From: Charina bottae
Taxonomy: Eukaryota > Chordata > Lepidosauria > Squamata > Charinaidae
Assembly (NCBI GenBank): GCA_023362775.1
Contig: JALMGJ010000006.1
Location: 57,999,501 to 58,063,500 of the forward strand
Reading direction: 5' to 3'
DNA: 64,000 nucleotides
In this document: positions 11,232-20,176 of the stretch, piece after piece
Position numbering within the stretch: the first letter of the stretch is position 1
Layout: each line of letters begins with the position of its first letter
Program-made: the position numbers and the translations under genes
Notes under the pieces: generated by a model
Told to the model about the DNA's origin: nothing
Seen by the model: only the letters and a program-made list of their open reading frames with translations
Database searches by the model: none

Positions 11232-11610
11232 CCAAGCCTTGAAGTTTCTTTTTGGGCTCTTGGGGAACACGTGTTGTTCACCCCCCTCTCAGGAATGTTA
11301 ATTTACTTTGGAGCCAGCTAGTCTGATAGTTCTGACCAATCAGAATTACCTGTTTAAGCTTTGCCCATATTGGGAATCTGTTGCCTAGGTGTTTGGTCAC
11401 ATGCCAGATCCTGTCCACTCAGGTATGGCCAAGTTGCAATTGTAAAAAGCTTTAAAAGTGTTATCTCTCCTTTTGTTTTGGTCTCTCTGCTCTGCTATCT
11501 CAATGTAAATAGCTTATGTTAATCAGCCATGTGCTTCTCTTCGGCTGAAGAAGATGCAAGGCTCATCTTGTTCTTTTGTTTTAAATAAAGCAACGTTTTA
11601 CTGCAAGCTT
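11232..11610 (+). mobile_element. Probable solo LTR
   Basis: The segment has the layout of a retroviral or Ty3-type LTR on the plus strand: a CCAAT box within GACCAATCAG near 11335, A/T-rich TATA-like TTTAAAAG near 11450, a pyrimidine-rich stretch, then AAATAAAG near 11584 as polyadenylation signal and a CTGCA end near 11606. A TG start is possible at 11241 and nearby. I could not find an exact target duplication, so the ends and the class are uncertain. No internal gag, pol or env sequence is attached. Confidence 0.42.
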
Positions 11611-12118
11611 TCAGTATTTTTATATTAAAAAAAATAAACTTTAAAAAATTAGAAAGGAAATAACCCCAAACTCAGAAAGAAAAGAAAAAGAGAAAAAAAT
11701 CTACACTATATTTTATACGCATCAGTAGTCACTGATTTACTAATAAATACACCACCATACCATACCATACCATACCATATACAGTACTATACTATAATCA
11801 GTATAAAATATTATTGTAAAATATCACAAAATACTATCTGCCATAGTAACACATATTGCTATATTGTTACAACCTCTGATTAGTAGAAAACATTGCCTTT
11901 TCCAAAACAGATAAATCACATATTTCCAACAACCATTCTCTGACATCTGGAATAATATACCATTTCTAATTTCTCAATTATTCTTTTAGCCACCCCCCAT
12001 ACTTGATACAACTATAATTCCTCATAAATGGTCAGCTTTCAAAGCCTTGGTATACAGTTCAACATCACATTAACATCTCTGACATTTAAAGATTTTCCCA
12101 TAAATCTGCTTATATACA
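11611..12118. other. Unannotated A-rich DNA with short (CCATA)n
   Basis: The sequence is A/T-rich, with about five CCATA units near 11755-11778. Nothing else is recognised. Confidence 0.4.
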
Positions 12119-12342
12119 TTTTTTTTAATCCGTTCAATCGTGTCCAATTCTCAGAGACTGCCTGGACAAGTCCCTGTGGTTTTCTTGGCAAGTTTTTCAG
12201 AAGTGGTTTGCCATTGCCTCCTTCCGAGGGCTGAGAGAAAGTGACTAGCCCAAGGTCACCCAACTGGCTTTGTGCCTAAGGCGGGACTAGAACTCCCAGT
12301 TTCTAGCCTGATACCTTAACCTCTATACCAAACTGGGTCTCT
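12119..12342 (-). mobile_element. tRNA-derived SINE, type B (Bov-B tail)
   Basis: Read on the minus strand: a SINE head with an AACTGGG...TTCTAGTCCCGCC-like tRNA relic, the CTTGGGCTAGTCACTTTCTC block, the GGCAATGGCAAACCACTTCTG block, and the Bov-B-like tail AGAATTGGACACGATTGAAC ending in poly(A) at 12119-12126. Both ends appear present. Flanking duplications are not clear. Confidence 0.9.
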
Positions 12343-12742
12343 CATGCATTAATACACTATCAAAAAAAGATACCAAATGATCACATGACCAAAATCATCA
12401 TTCAAAATTTGAACCCTTAAATTTTTTACACCTCCAACCTAGAAAATCTGATGTTCATCCTTTCAAATACAATTTTTGGTGAGTCCAATACACACTAAAT
12501 ACATTTTTTTGATGAAACAACTTCAATCTCAGATCTGTTGATACCTTTTTAATGTTTTTAAGGACATGAATCCATTAATGGGGCCTTATCGGAGATTCCA
12601 GTTCTTTAGTGCATTTTAAAATATTTATTTTATTTATTTATTTTATTATTTTGATTTATCACCGCCCATCTCTACCATGGTAGACTCTGGGTGGTTTACA
12701 ATCATATTATAAAAAGTTAAAAACCTATACATCTAAAATCTA

Positions 12743-13519
12743 CTATAAAATAAATGATCTTATAGCACCCATGACTACTCGTGCAGCTGCATTCTGGACC
12801 AGCTGAAGTTTCCGGATACTCTTCAAAGGTAGCCCCATGTAGAGTGCATTGCAATCATCTATATGGGAGATGACAAGGGCATGAGTGACTGTTCGGAGGG
12901 CCTCTTGATCCAGGAATGGGCGCAACTGGCGCACAACCCAAAGCTGTGCAAAGGCCCTCCTGGCCACGACTGCCACCTGCTCCTCGAGCAGGAGTCACGA
13001 GTCCAGGAGGAGCACCAAGTTTCGCACTGAATCTGAACAGGGCAGTGCCACCCCATCCAGAGTTAAAGATGACAACTTCCTGGAAGTTGAGAGGCCATCA
13101 ATCCATAGCCACTCTGTCTTACCAGGGTTCAGTTGAAGCCTGTTGTTCCCCATCCAGGCCCCTACATCCCCCAGGCACTGAGATGGGGTGTCGACTGCAA
13201 CACTTACTTCACCCGGGACGGAGATATACAACTGGGTATCATCAGCATACTGGTGATACCTCAACCCGTGGTGACGGATGATCTCGCCCAGCGGCTTCAT
13301 GTAGATGTTAAATAGGAGAGGAGAGAGAACCAAACCCTGTGGCACCCCACACAAGAGGGGCCGAGGGTCAGATCTCTCCTCTCCTATTACCACTGATTGG
13401 GAACGATACCGGAGGAAGGAGGCGAACCAGTGCAAAACTACGCCGTCCACCCCCAGCTCCCTGAGCCATCCCAAAAGGATACCGTGGTCGACAGTATCAA
13501 AAGCCGCTGAGAGGTCCAA
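12743..13519 (-). pseudogene. L2 ORF2 reverse transcriptase core fragment
   Basis: The palm motifs are well preserved: LSAAFDTVDHGILL (motif A, catalytic Asp upstream at the insertion edge), CGVPQGLVLSPLLFNIYMK (motif B) and HQYADDTQLYIS (motif C, both Asp present), then NRLQLNPGKTEWLW. After LVLLLDS a stop and frame change occur near 12990. The adjoining frame then carries LWVVRQLRPFLDQEALRTVTH and on to LVQNAAARVVMGA. L2 RT copies its own RNA at a nicked target in the nucleus. This one is inactive because of the frameshift, the inserted foldback and missing endonuclease. Confidence 0.88.
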
Positions 13520-13551
13520 GAGAGCGAGAATGGATGCACTCCCTCCATCTT

Positions 13552-13759
13552 TGTCGATGAAGGTTCTCAGTCATCCAGGTGGAATTGTCTGTAGCTTGAA
13601 TCATGTCAACTGGATTTCTATTTTCTCAGTGGAAACATTTCGCTCCTTATCCAAGAAGCTTATTCAGTATGAGAACTGAACTGAAGAAGCTTCTTGGATA
13701 AGGAGCGAAACGTTTCCACTGAGAAAATAGAAATCCAGTTGACATGATTCAAGCTACAG
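13552..13759. mobile_element. Penelope-like foldback insert with 14-bp TSD
   Basis: Two 73-bp arms (about 13589-13661 and 13687-13759) are near-perfect inverse complements around a 25-bp spacer. An extra unpaired block lies at the left (13552-13588). The host 14-mer ACTCCCTCCATCTT occurs at 13538-13551 and again at 13760-13773, so the insert fell into the L2 RT. The arms contain the GAAGCTTCTTGGATAAGGAG and CGAAACGTTTCC motifs found in terminal repeats of fish and squamate Penelope-like elements. A long duplication argues for target-primed retrotransposition and against an ordinary MITE. Family assignment rests on motif recall. Confidence 0.65.
13681..13711 (+). ncRNA. Hammerhead-like ribozyme core in Penelope-like arm
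   Basis: CTGAAGA at 13681-13687 fits the conserved CUGANGA box. It is followed by a short hairpin (GCTTC pairing with GGAGC, one G-U) and then GAAAC at 13707-13711, the second conserved box. Hammerhead motifs are known in Penelope-like terminal repeats. The other arm carries a damaged mirror copy on the minus strand. Cleavage competence cannot be judged from the core alone. Confidence 0.4.
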
Positions 13760-14231
13760 ACTCCCTCCATCTTGCTCCCGCCAGAGATCATCCATAAGGG
13801 CGACCAATGCAGTCTCTGTCCCATATCCTGGCCTGAAGCCTGACTGAAAGGGGTCTAGATAATCCGTTTCATCCAGAATCCTCTGGAGTTGCAGCGCCGC
13901 CACCTTCTCAACCACCATTCCCAAAAAGGTAAGGTGGGAGACTGGAATAAAGTTGTTCAAAACGGTGGGGGTCCAGGGATGGCTTCTTGAGGAGGGGGTG
14001 CACCAGCGCCTCCTTAAAGGAAGCCGGAAACACCCCCTCCCTCAGGGATGTAGTAATCATCGCCTGGACCCAACCACATGTCACCTCCCGAGCTGATTTA
14101 ACCAGCCAGGAGGGACAAGGGTCAAGGTGGCATGTGGTGGCGTTTACAATCTGGAGGATCCTGTCTACTACATCAGGCCCAACAGGATCAAACTGTTCCC
14201 AGATAACAGAGCATGTACGTTCCTCTGGCAT
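13754..14231 (-). pseudogene. L2 ORF2 fragment upstream of the RT core
   Basis: In two frames on the minus strand, 14231 to about 13955 reads LDPCPSWLVKSAREVTCGWV and ALVHPLLKKPSLDP. Then 13960 to 13767 reads NNFIPVSHLTFLGMVVEKVA and DPFQSGFRPGYGTETAL, the fingers region of an L2 RT. One frameshift joins them near 13955. The natural continuation is the RT core at 12743-13519, beyond the Penelope-like insert. The endonuclease domain is absent. Confidence 0.85.
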
Positions 14232-14732
14232 CTCCCCAGATTGTGCCTCACGCTTAGAGTGTAACTTAGAATGAATCTGAGCGATTTTGTCCTGCAGATA
14301 TCCCTAAAATATCCCAGAAATGTCTGCTTTAAAAATGTTTTTGAGCTTTTGATAGAGATATGTTATGGGTTTTAGTTCCATCATGGATTCTATCAAGAGA
14401 ACATGTACCTTTGAGGCAGACAAAGTGTCTGGCCCATACTGATCCATTAGAACATGCTTAATAATGGAGCCAGTTTTGTCAGGTGTTTAAGGTGCTGGGC
14501 TAGAAACCAGGAGACTCTGAGTTCTAGTCCTGCCTTAGGCATGAAAGCCGGCTGGGTGACCTTGGGCCAGTCACTCTCTCTCAGCCCAACTCACCTCACA
14601 GGGTTGTTGTAGTGGGGAAAATAGGAGGAAGGAGTATTAGGTATGTATAGTCGAAGGCTTTCATGGCCGGAATCCGATGGTTGTGGGTTTTTCGGGCTGT
14701 GTGGCCCTGTTCTGGCAGTTTTGGTTCCTAAC

Positions 14733-14764
14733 GTTTCACCAGTCACTGTGGCTGGCATCTTCAG
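14733..14764 (-). ncRNA. Hammerhead-like ribozyme core in Penelope-like terminal block
   Basis: On the minus strand CTGAAGA (14764-14758) is followed by a hairpin in which CCAG pairs with CTGG, then GAAAC (14737-14733). This matches the CUGANGA - stem II - GAAA order of a hammerhead. It lies between the GIY-YIG region and the element's end, where Penelope-like ribozymes are known to lie. Confidence 0.42.
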
Positions 14765-14942
14765 AGGACAGGAGCACAGCTAGAAGATTCTCTCTGTGCC
14801 CAAGTGGAGGGTGTGTCTTCCTGCTGGTGTTTATATCTGCTGAGAGGGTGTGTGTCTTCTGTGGGTCATTTACAAGAGATTAGGAGAGGGTTTATTGTGG
14901 TGATTAGGGGGTGTGGTGCTGTCGTGTGTGGGATTAGCACAT

Positions 14943-15615
14943 CTATTGTGTGAGTTGTTTGCATATTTCTGTGGTTGAGTAGAGTTCATGTCAGGGATAT
15001 AACGGGCGGAGATGGAGGGGGCTCCCTCCAGGAAGGGAAATGCATGCGTAGTACTGAGACTCTATGTTTCCCTCCCAAGAGGCTCAAGGAAGCCCCACCC
15101 TAGATTGAGGACTCTATCTCTGGGCAGTGCCAAGTTGTGTCAGTTTAGCTGGATTCTGTTAGAGTGTTAGGATAATAAACACAAGAGATTTGATCCCAAG
15201 CCTCAGCGTGTTACTTCTGCACTCGAAGTCAGGACAGTTCATTGACCTTTTGCAAGCTGTGTTTTTCAGGACTGGCAGCCAGGTTTTGCTGATCTTTAAG
15301 CTTTCTTCTTTTTTATTGAAACTGTGTTGGTGTTTATGTATTTCAATGTATAGTCTAACATAGTGGCTGTTGGTGTTGTCCAGTATTTCTGTGTTTTCAA
15401 ATAAGATTTGGTGATCAGTTTGTTTGAGAACATGTTCAGCTATTGCAGATTTTTCAGGTTGCTGTAGTCTGCAGTGTCTTTCATGTTCTTTTATCCTGGT
15501 GTGGATGCTGCATTTTGTGGTCCCAATGTATACTTGTCCACAGCTGCAGGGTATGCGGTAAACTCCTGCAGCGGTGAGGGGGTCCCTTTTGTATTTTGCT
15601 GAGAGATATGTCCAT
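14943..15615 (-). pseudogene. Penelope-like GIY-YIG endonuclease C-terminal region, split by a solo LTR
   Basis: From 15608 to 15237 the minus-strand frame has no stop. It contains SAKYKRDPLTAAGVYRIPC, then CSCGQVYIGTT, the first catalytic GIY-YIG strand motif pair (VYRIPC with YIGTT), then RIKEHERHCR with the conserved Arg and Glu-His, KSAIAEHVL, and HKHQHSFNKKEE. In Penelope-like elements this domain nicks the target DNA for priming. The 248-bp solo LTR interrupts it at 15236-14989. If the insert and one target copy are set aside, the frame continues ELYSTTEICKQLTQ to a TAG at 14943. The upstream RT domain is missing, so the piece cannot act alone. Confidence 0.88.
14989..15236. mobile_element. 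Solo LTR, 248 bp, with 5-bp TSD
   Basis: The insert starts TGTCAGGGATATAAC and ends AGTCAGGACA, giving TG...CA ends and TGTC/GACA short inverted repeats. GTTCA is duplicated at 14984-14988 and 15237-15241. An AATAAA lies at 15174-15179 in plus orientation. A 5-bp duplication fits Ty3/Gypsy-type and some endogenous retroviral LTRs; the class cannot be set without internal sequence. It is the product of LTR-LTR recombination and is younger than the Penelope-like element it splits. Confidence 0.88.
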
Positions 15616-15620
15616 CATTG

Positions 15621-15704
15621 GATGGAGTCGCCATGGGAAGCCCCCTCAGCCCGGTTATAGCGAACTTCTACATGGAACATTTCGAAAAACAGGCTTTAGA
15701 ATCA
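15621..15704 (+). pseudogene. Penelope-like reverse transcriptase fragment
   Basis: Twenty-eight codons on the plus strand read [20 protein letters not shown] and continue FEKQALES. This is the RT motif 4 block (GSPLSP-A-N-YME-FE) characteristic of Penelope-like and telomerase-related RTs. It is followed without a gap by the element's terminal block. Confidence 0.88.
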
Positions 15705-15835
15705 AACCAAAACTGCCAGAACACGGCCACACAGCCCGGAAAACCCACAACAACCATAGTATTAGGTATGTTCGCCGCCTTGAGTTATTTATAAAAAATA
15801 ATAAAGGCGAGATAAAATTTAAATAAATAAAATTA

Positions 15836-18800
15836 GAAGATGCATCCACAGTTGTAAATTAGGAAGGCAAAATTCAATTTTAAATTGGGAAAAATGCTTA
15901 AAACTGTAATTACATAACAGCTGATTTAAGGCCATGATCCCAGATCCACCCAAACTTTCCAACAGAATGATTTACCACCACTTTTCAATGTACGATTTTT
16001 CCAAACAGTTAAATATTCATGAGCCTCATTATAAAAACTTAGTCTACGTTCCTATATGGCCCAAAGACTTCTCACCACACACTAGTACTAAAACTCCTGA
16101 AAGATAACACTTAAACTACTTTAATGGAGAAAATGACTTTGATAAACACAATATTGGAATTTTCATATTGTAAGGTACAGTAGCTTAATTTATCATTGTT
16201 GGCAAACTAGGATACAATCAGGATTGTCTATGTAATTCTGATTAAGTTTTATTTCAATTTATATCTTAAATATAATTTTTGCTTAATTAAGGCCATTTTA
16301 AGCTTACATGTTGAAAGGTTCCTAGAGTATTCACTTGATAATTAAAAACTGTTAACAAAGTTTTATAGCTGTAAAAAATTAACTTTACTGTTGTGTAGCT
16401 CAATCTTGCAAATGTTCTACCTTAAATATTAGTTTCTCTGTAGGAGTGGTTTTTAAATACTTGTACATAAGAAACAGTTTTCATGTCTAACTGTCAATGG
16501 AGAGGAACCTCATGCATGCAACCTTCCTAAAAGAGCCACTGCGTGTCTTATTAAGAGTGTCAACTAATGAGAGTAATTAGGCTGTGAGTCTTGGAGTACA
16601 AGACTCCAAGTACAAGACTCCTGCCTTTTTGACAGTGACCTCCCATTTATGATCTCTGTTCCAACCGATTTCTGCTTGATTACAGATATTTAAGCATGCC
16701 CTAAAGACTCACTAGTTTATCTCAACTTATAATTAAATTAGGTCCCTACTAAGTCCACTGTGTATCTTGTGCTCTGTAATTTTTATTGACCTTCACTTTT
16801 TATCATTATTTTAATAAGCTTGATGTTTGGGGGCTCTTTTGGATTTAGAATATGCATTTTGGATGTCTTTCCTTAAAAGGAAGCATGAAATCGTGTGTCT
16901 AATTTCTGTAAAATCCAATGTAATTTGTACCATAGTGCATTATTAACATGTGACAGCAAATATTTTTAATAGAAACACTATCATTCAAAGATTTTAATTG
17001 GCAGCGCTGAATTACTGATGGGATTCTGCTTCAGTAGAATGTCCTAACATTAAACAATTAACTGTATTTACGTTCATAAAATATTAGGCAGCAAGCCAGC
17101 CCATAGTATATGTGCACATAAAATACAAGTCAGTGGGTTCAACAGTAAAATGAAATGAGGTCTTAATGAGGTATGTACAACTATCTCTTGGTTCAAAGAG
17201 GCAGTTAATAGAATGCCGTGCCCTGATGGTTTCAAATGAAGAAACAAAGATACACCTACCTGTCGTTGGGGACAAGGAGTAATTACTTTTAGAGCAGTGT
17301 GCCCCTAACTTTTGGCTATTATGGTACATTTTATGGTAAGAGATCTAAGGGCAGAGCAGGGGCATGACAGAGGGAAGAAAAGTAAGAGACAAATATATTG
17401 GGATGGGGGGATTGGCAGATTTAATTTTAAAAAAGAAACCCTAAATATAGGTTGGCATGAGAGAGAATGCAATTTCTAATTTAGATATATAATTTATATC
17501 AAAATTAGCTCCAGGAGTAAGTACAACAAAGTATAACTTTGTTTTGCTGATAACATGCTGGGAAGAGAAGGTACTTTAGTTTCTCATAGATCACAGTTCT
17601 CATAGAAGGGCAGACAGGAATTGCCAAATAAAGAGGAAGTTTTAAAAATAACCAAGATGATATGTTTAAGATTGGAGAAGATTTGGAGAAGCAGCAGCTG
17701 AGGAATGGGGAATCTATCTGGCTGGCAGCTAAAGATGCTACATGGATTAGACAGTTCCAGTGGCTGATGAAGATGGACTATTGATCAGTTGATTTCTATC
17801 TAGAGTAAGATTGGCTAGTAAAATGGACTGGACAGTTTACACTAATAAGGATTTATAGGATGCTGAATGAGACCAGGAGAAGACTTACTGAAGGGTCAAG
17901 GGCATGATCCAGGGAGAAGAGTGCTAAAAGGGGAAAGCCTTGTGGTACACTCTTGGACCAAAAGACAGATGGAAGAATAGAAGATCAAAAGTTTATCTCC
18001 CTGAGCATCACCAGCCTACCCAAGGTCACCTGTCAACTCTGCAGAGTACGAAGGCTGGCAAACTATCAGTTAATTTTGTAAGTTCTTTCCTTAAATCTAG
18101 ATCGGTAAATAGGACTAGTCCTACTAATTAGTGACAGAGAGGGATGCTTAAATACTAAGTACATACGCTAGTTTTGTATTAAGAGATGTTAAGATATGCT
18201 TGTTTTAAATGCTTTTGAAAACACAAACTAGTCTACAGGGGAAAATGGGTAAAGTGCAAACTGCTTTGCTACTGTGACTGTTACAGAACAGGGGCAAACT
18301 CCCCACAGAAAAGGATGCAAACTAATAGTAGTGCTGAAACTGATAAAGTGAAAGTCCTGATAAGGCTTGGCTGATACCAATACTGTTTTTCTCTACCTCT
18401 GCAAACTGAATAAAAAGAAACCTGTGTGGCTCTGCCTCTTTTAGATTCTGTAAACCCTTAAATGTGCCCCACCACACCAATATACTGCTATAAACTAAGC
18501 ATAAGAAATCTATGTACTAAAGCTTCCCAGGGCATTTCTTGAAGTCCATGAGAACTTGCTCATCCAGAATCAGTTGGAAAACTGATGGGGGACATCACAA
18601 TGCTACATCACAAACAACTCCTGGCTACATTATTTATTCCTTTTTGTGCAGGGGGGTTCATGACCTCAATATTACAACAGAGATACAGTATGAGTGTGAG
18701 AATGGAAGCTAAGACTGGGGGTATTGAGGGAGAGGGTAGGGAGAGAGAGGGGGGGGGAAAGGAGAGAGCGAGAGAGCGCTAATATAGTGAGCCCATAGTC

Positions 18801-19062
18801 TCTCAGAATTTGATCTGAGTGTTTATTGATAACAAATATGGTAGCCAAGTGCCTAAACTGTACAGGAAGGATTCTTCCCCCTTTCCCACCTCCAGGTGCT
18901 GTATTTTCATAGAAGTTATGAAGTAATAACTTATTTCTACCTCTGCTCCTCCTTTGTCAGTAGAGGAAAAATGTCGGAGAACCTGGATTCCATTTTCTTC
19001 TACATAGAGAAACATACTCCATCAGAAAAGACAAAGAACAATCTTTCCACATTTTGTTTTTG
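15836..19062. other. Unannotated single-copy-looking DNA
   Basis: About 3.2 kb of AT-rich, complex sequence without recognisable repeats or coding motifs. A small local duplication of 'gtacaagactcc' occurs near 16600. A GA-rich low-complexity stretch with a G run spans about 18727-18777. Confidence 0.4.
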
Positions 19063-19353
19063 TTAAAAGTTGTTAAGTGAATCACGTGATCATTAAGCAA
19101 ATCATGTGGTCATTAAGCAAATCTGGCTTCCCCCATTGATTTTGCTTATCAGAAACCAGTGGGAAGGTCACAAATGGTGATCACATCACCCCGGGACGCC
19201 GCAACCGTCATAAATACATGCTGGTTACCAAGCGCCTGAATTTTGATCATGCAATGGCCATAAGTGCAAGGACCAGTCACAAATCACTCTTTTCAGTGCC
19301 GTTGTAACTTCAAATGGTTGCTAAATGAATGGTCGTAAGTCAAGGACTACCTG
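19063..19353. mobile_element. Tc1/mariner-type (pogo/Tigger-like) MITE, left end missing
   Basis: The right end reads CAAGGACTACCTG followed by TA at 19354-19355. The inverse, CAGGTAGTCCTTG, resembles Tigger/pogo termini. The interior has repeated 'TTAAG(T/C)(G/A)AATC' motifs and the CCATTGATTTTGCTTATCAG and TCACATCACCCCGGGACGCC blocks typical of an abundant squamate non-autonomous repeat. The matching left terminus is absent. No transposase sequence remains. Confidence 0.65.
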
Positions 19354-19672
19354 TAATGATCTGTGAATATGACAGGTACAAATGTTTGGACATCCTTTCA
19401 GTCAGTACTTTGTAATATCTACAGTCAGTACTTTGGCAAAAATGTCCATTTCCAAACATTTCCTGTTACTACCTAAGAGCCTTTCTATTTTTCCTTTGGA
19501 TTTTTTTTCCTTCCCTGTGGAAGCCTTCTAGCTCAGAAATATTCTTAGGTCTTCTTACATGCACTGCCTGCTTAGGTTTCCCATGCAGATTTTCAGTAAT
19601 AGTAAAGTCTGAGGACTTTTTAGTCATTCTTTTATGCTATGTCCTGCATTTATTTCTTATACATTGGAAAAT

Positions 19673-20176
19673 TATTTATTTATTTATTTATTATTTGGAT
19701 TTATCCCCGCCCATCTCTACCGTGGCAGACTCTGGGCGGTTTACAATCAGAATATAAAAGATAAAACCTAGACATTTAAAACTACTATAAAAATAAAAAA
19801 ATAAAAATCCAAAAGATGGTCTGTTCTTAAAAGGAGGAAACCACTAAACCAACCACCCCCAGGAGGAACTACCCTTTCCTTCACTCCAGGCAAGGCGGCA
19901 GAGCCAGGTCTTCAAGGACTTCCTAAAGGCTAGGAGCGAGGGTGCCAGTCTCACCTCAGGGGGCAAGTTATCCCACAGGGCGGGTGCTATTGCAGAGAAG
20001 GCACGCCTCCTGGACCCCGCTAGATGGAATTCTTTTAATGAAGGGATCCGAAGCATGCCCTCCCTGCATGATCAGGTGGGGCGGGTGGATATGGTCGGGA
20101 CAAGACGGTCCCTCAGATACCCTGGTCCCATGCCATGTAGGGCTTTAAAGGTGATAACCAACACCTTGAATTGGAT
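19673..20176 (-). mobile_element. L2-type LINE, 3' fragment with ORF2 C-terminus
   Basis: Minus strand. The 3' tail is made of TAAA units (about 19673-19692), the 3' UTR shares CGCCCATCTCTACCGTGG with the copy at 12.6 kb, and 71 open codons at 20056-19844 read MLRIPSLKEFHLAGSRRRAF, APALWDNLPPEVRLAP and FRKSLKTWLCRLAW, the extreme C-terminus of L2 ORF2. It is 5'-truncated near 20176. Confidence 0.87.

Larger units (their letters stand above)
12612..14276 (-). mobile_element. L2-type LINE, 5'-truncated, internally deleted and split
   Basis: A minus-strand L2 with its 3' UTR (12612-12740, sharing blocks with the copies near 3.6 and 19.7 kb), then coding sequence up to about 14276. Compared with the copy at 3816-4352, the coding region breaks off after the LVQNAAARVVMGA stretch and jumps straight to the 3' UTR, so several hundred bases of C-terminal coding sequence are deleted near 12745-12770. 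A 208-bp Penelope-like foldback interrupts the RT at 13552-13759 with a 14-bp direct repeat. Confidence 0.88.
14647..15757 (-). mobile_element. Penelope-like element with inverted terminal blocks, 14-bp TSD
   Basis: Read on the minus strand, the main part runs from a GIY-YIG endonuclease coding region (15615 leftward) to a terminal block at 14647-14764 holding a hammerhead-like core, then AAAACTGCCAGAACAGGGCC, and ending CTTCGACTAT. At the right a short piece is in the opposite orientation: 28 codons of RT (15621-15704) run directly into the same AAAACTGCCAGAACACGGCC terminal block. The flanks are AGTATTAGGTATGT at 14633-14646 and 15758-15771. RT plus GIY-YIG is the defining Penelope pairing. 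Because the plus-strand RT piece jumps straight to the terminal block, a simple 5' inversion does not explain it; a template jump is more likely. Confidence 0.9.
14465..15835 (+). mobile_element. tRNA-derived SINE, type A, split by a Penelope-like element
   Basis: The left part, 14465-14646, has the tRNA-like head (GTTCTAGTCC B-box relic), the CTTGGGCCAGTCACTCTCTC block and the CACAGGGTTGTTGTAGTGGGG block. The SINE resumes at 15758 with its tail GAGTTATTTATAAAAAATAA and AAGGCGAGATAAAATTT. The 14-mer AGTATTAGGTATGT is present on both sides of the interruption. Confidence 0.92.

Noticed and set aside
13589..13759. Ordinary MITE with terminal inverted repeats
   Set aside because: The 14-bp duplication and the one-sided extension do not fit a cut-and-paste element. 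The motifs fit Penelope-like termini better.
14989..15236. Part of the Penelope-like element's own interior
   Set aside because: TG...CA ends, a 5-bp duplication and the restored endonuclease frame after setting it aside show that it is a separate LTR insertion.
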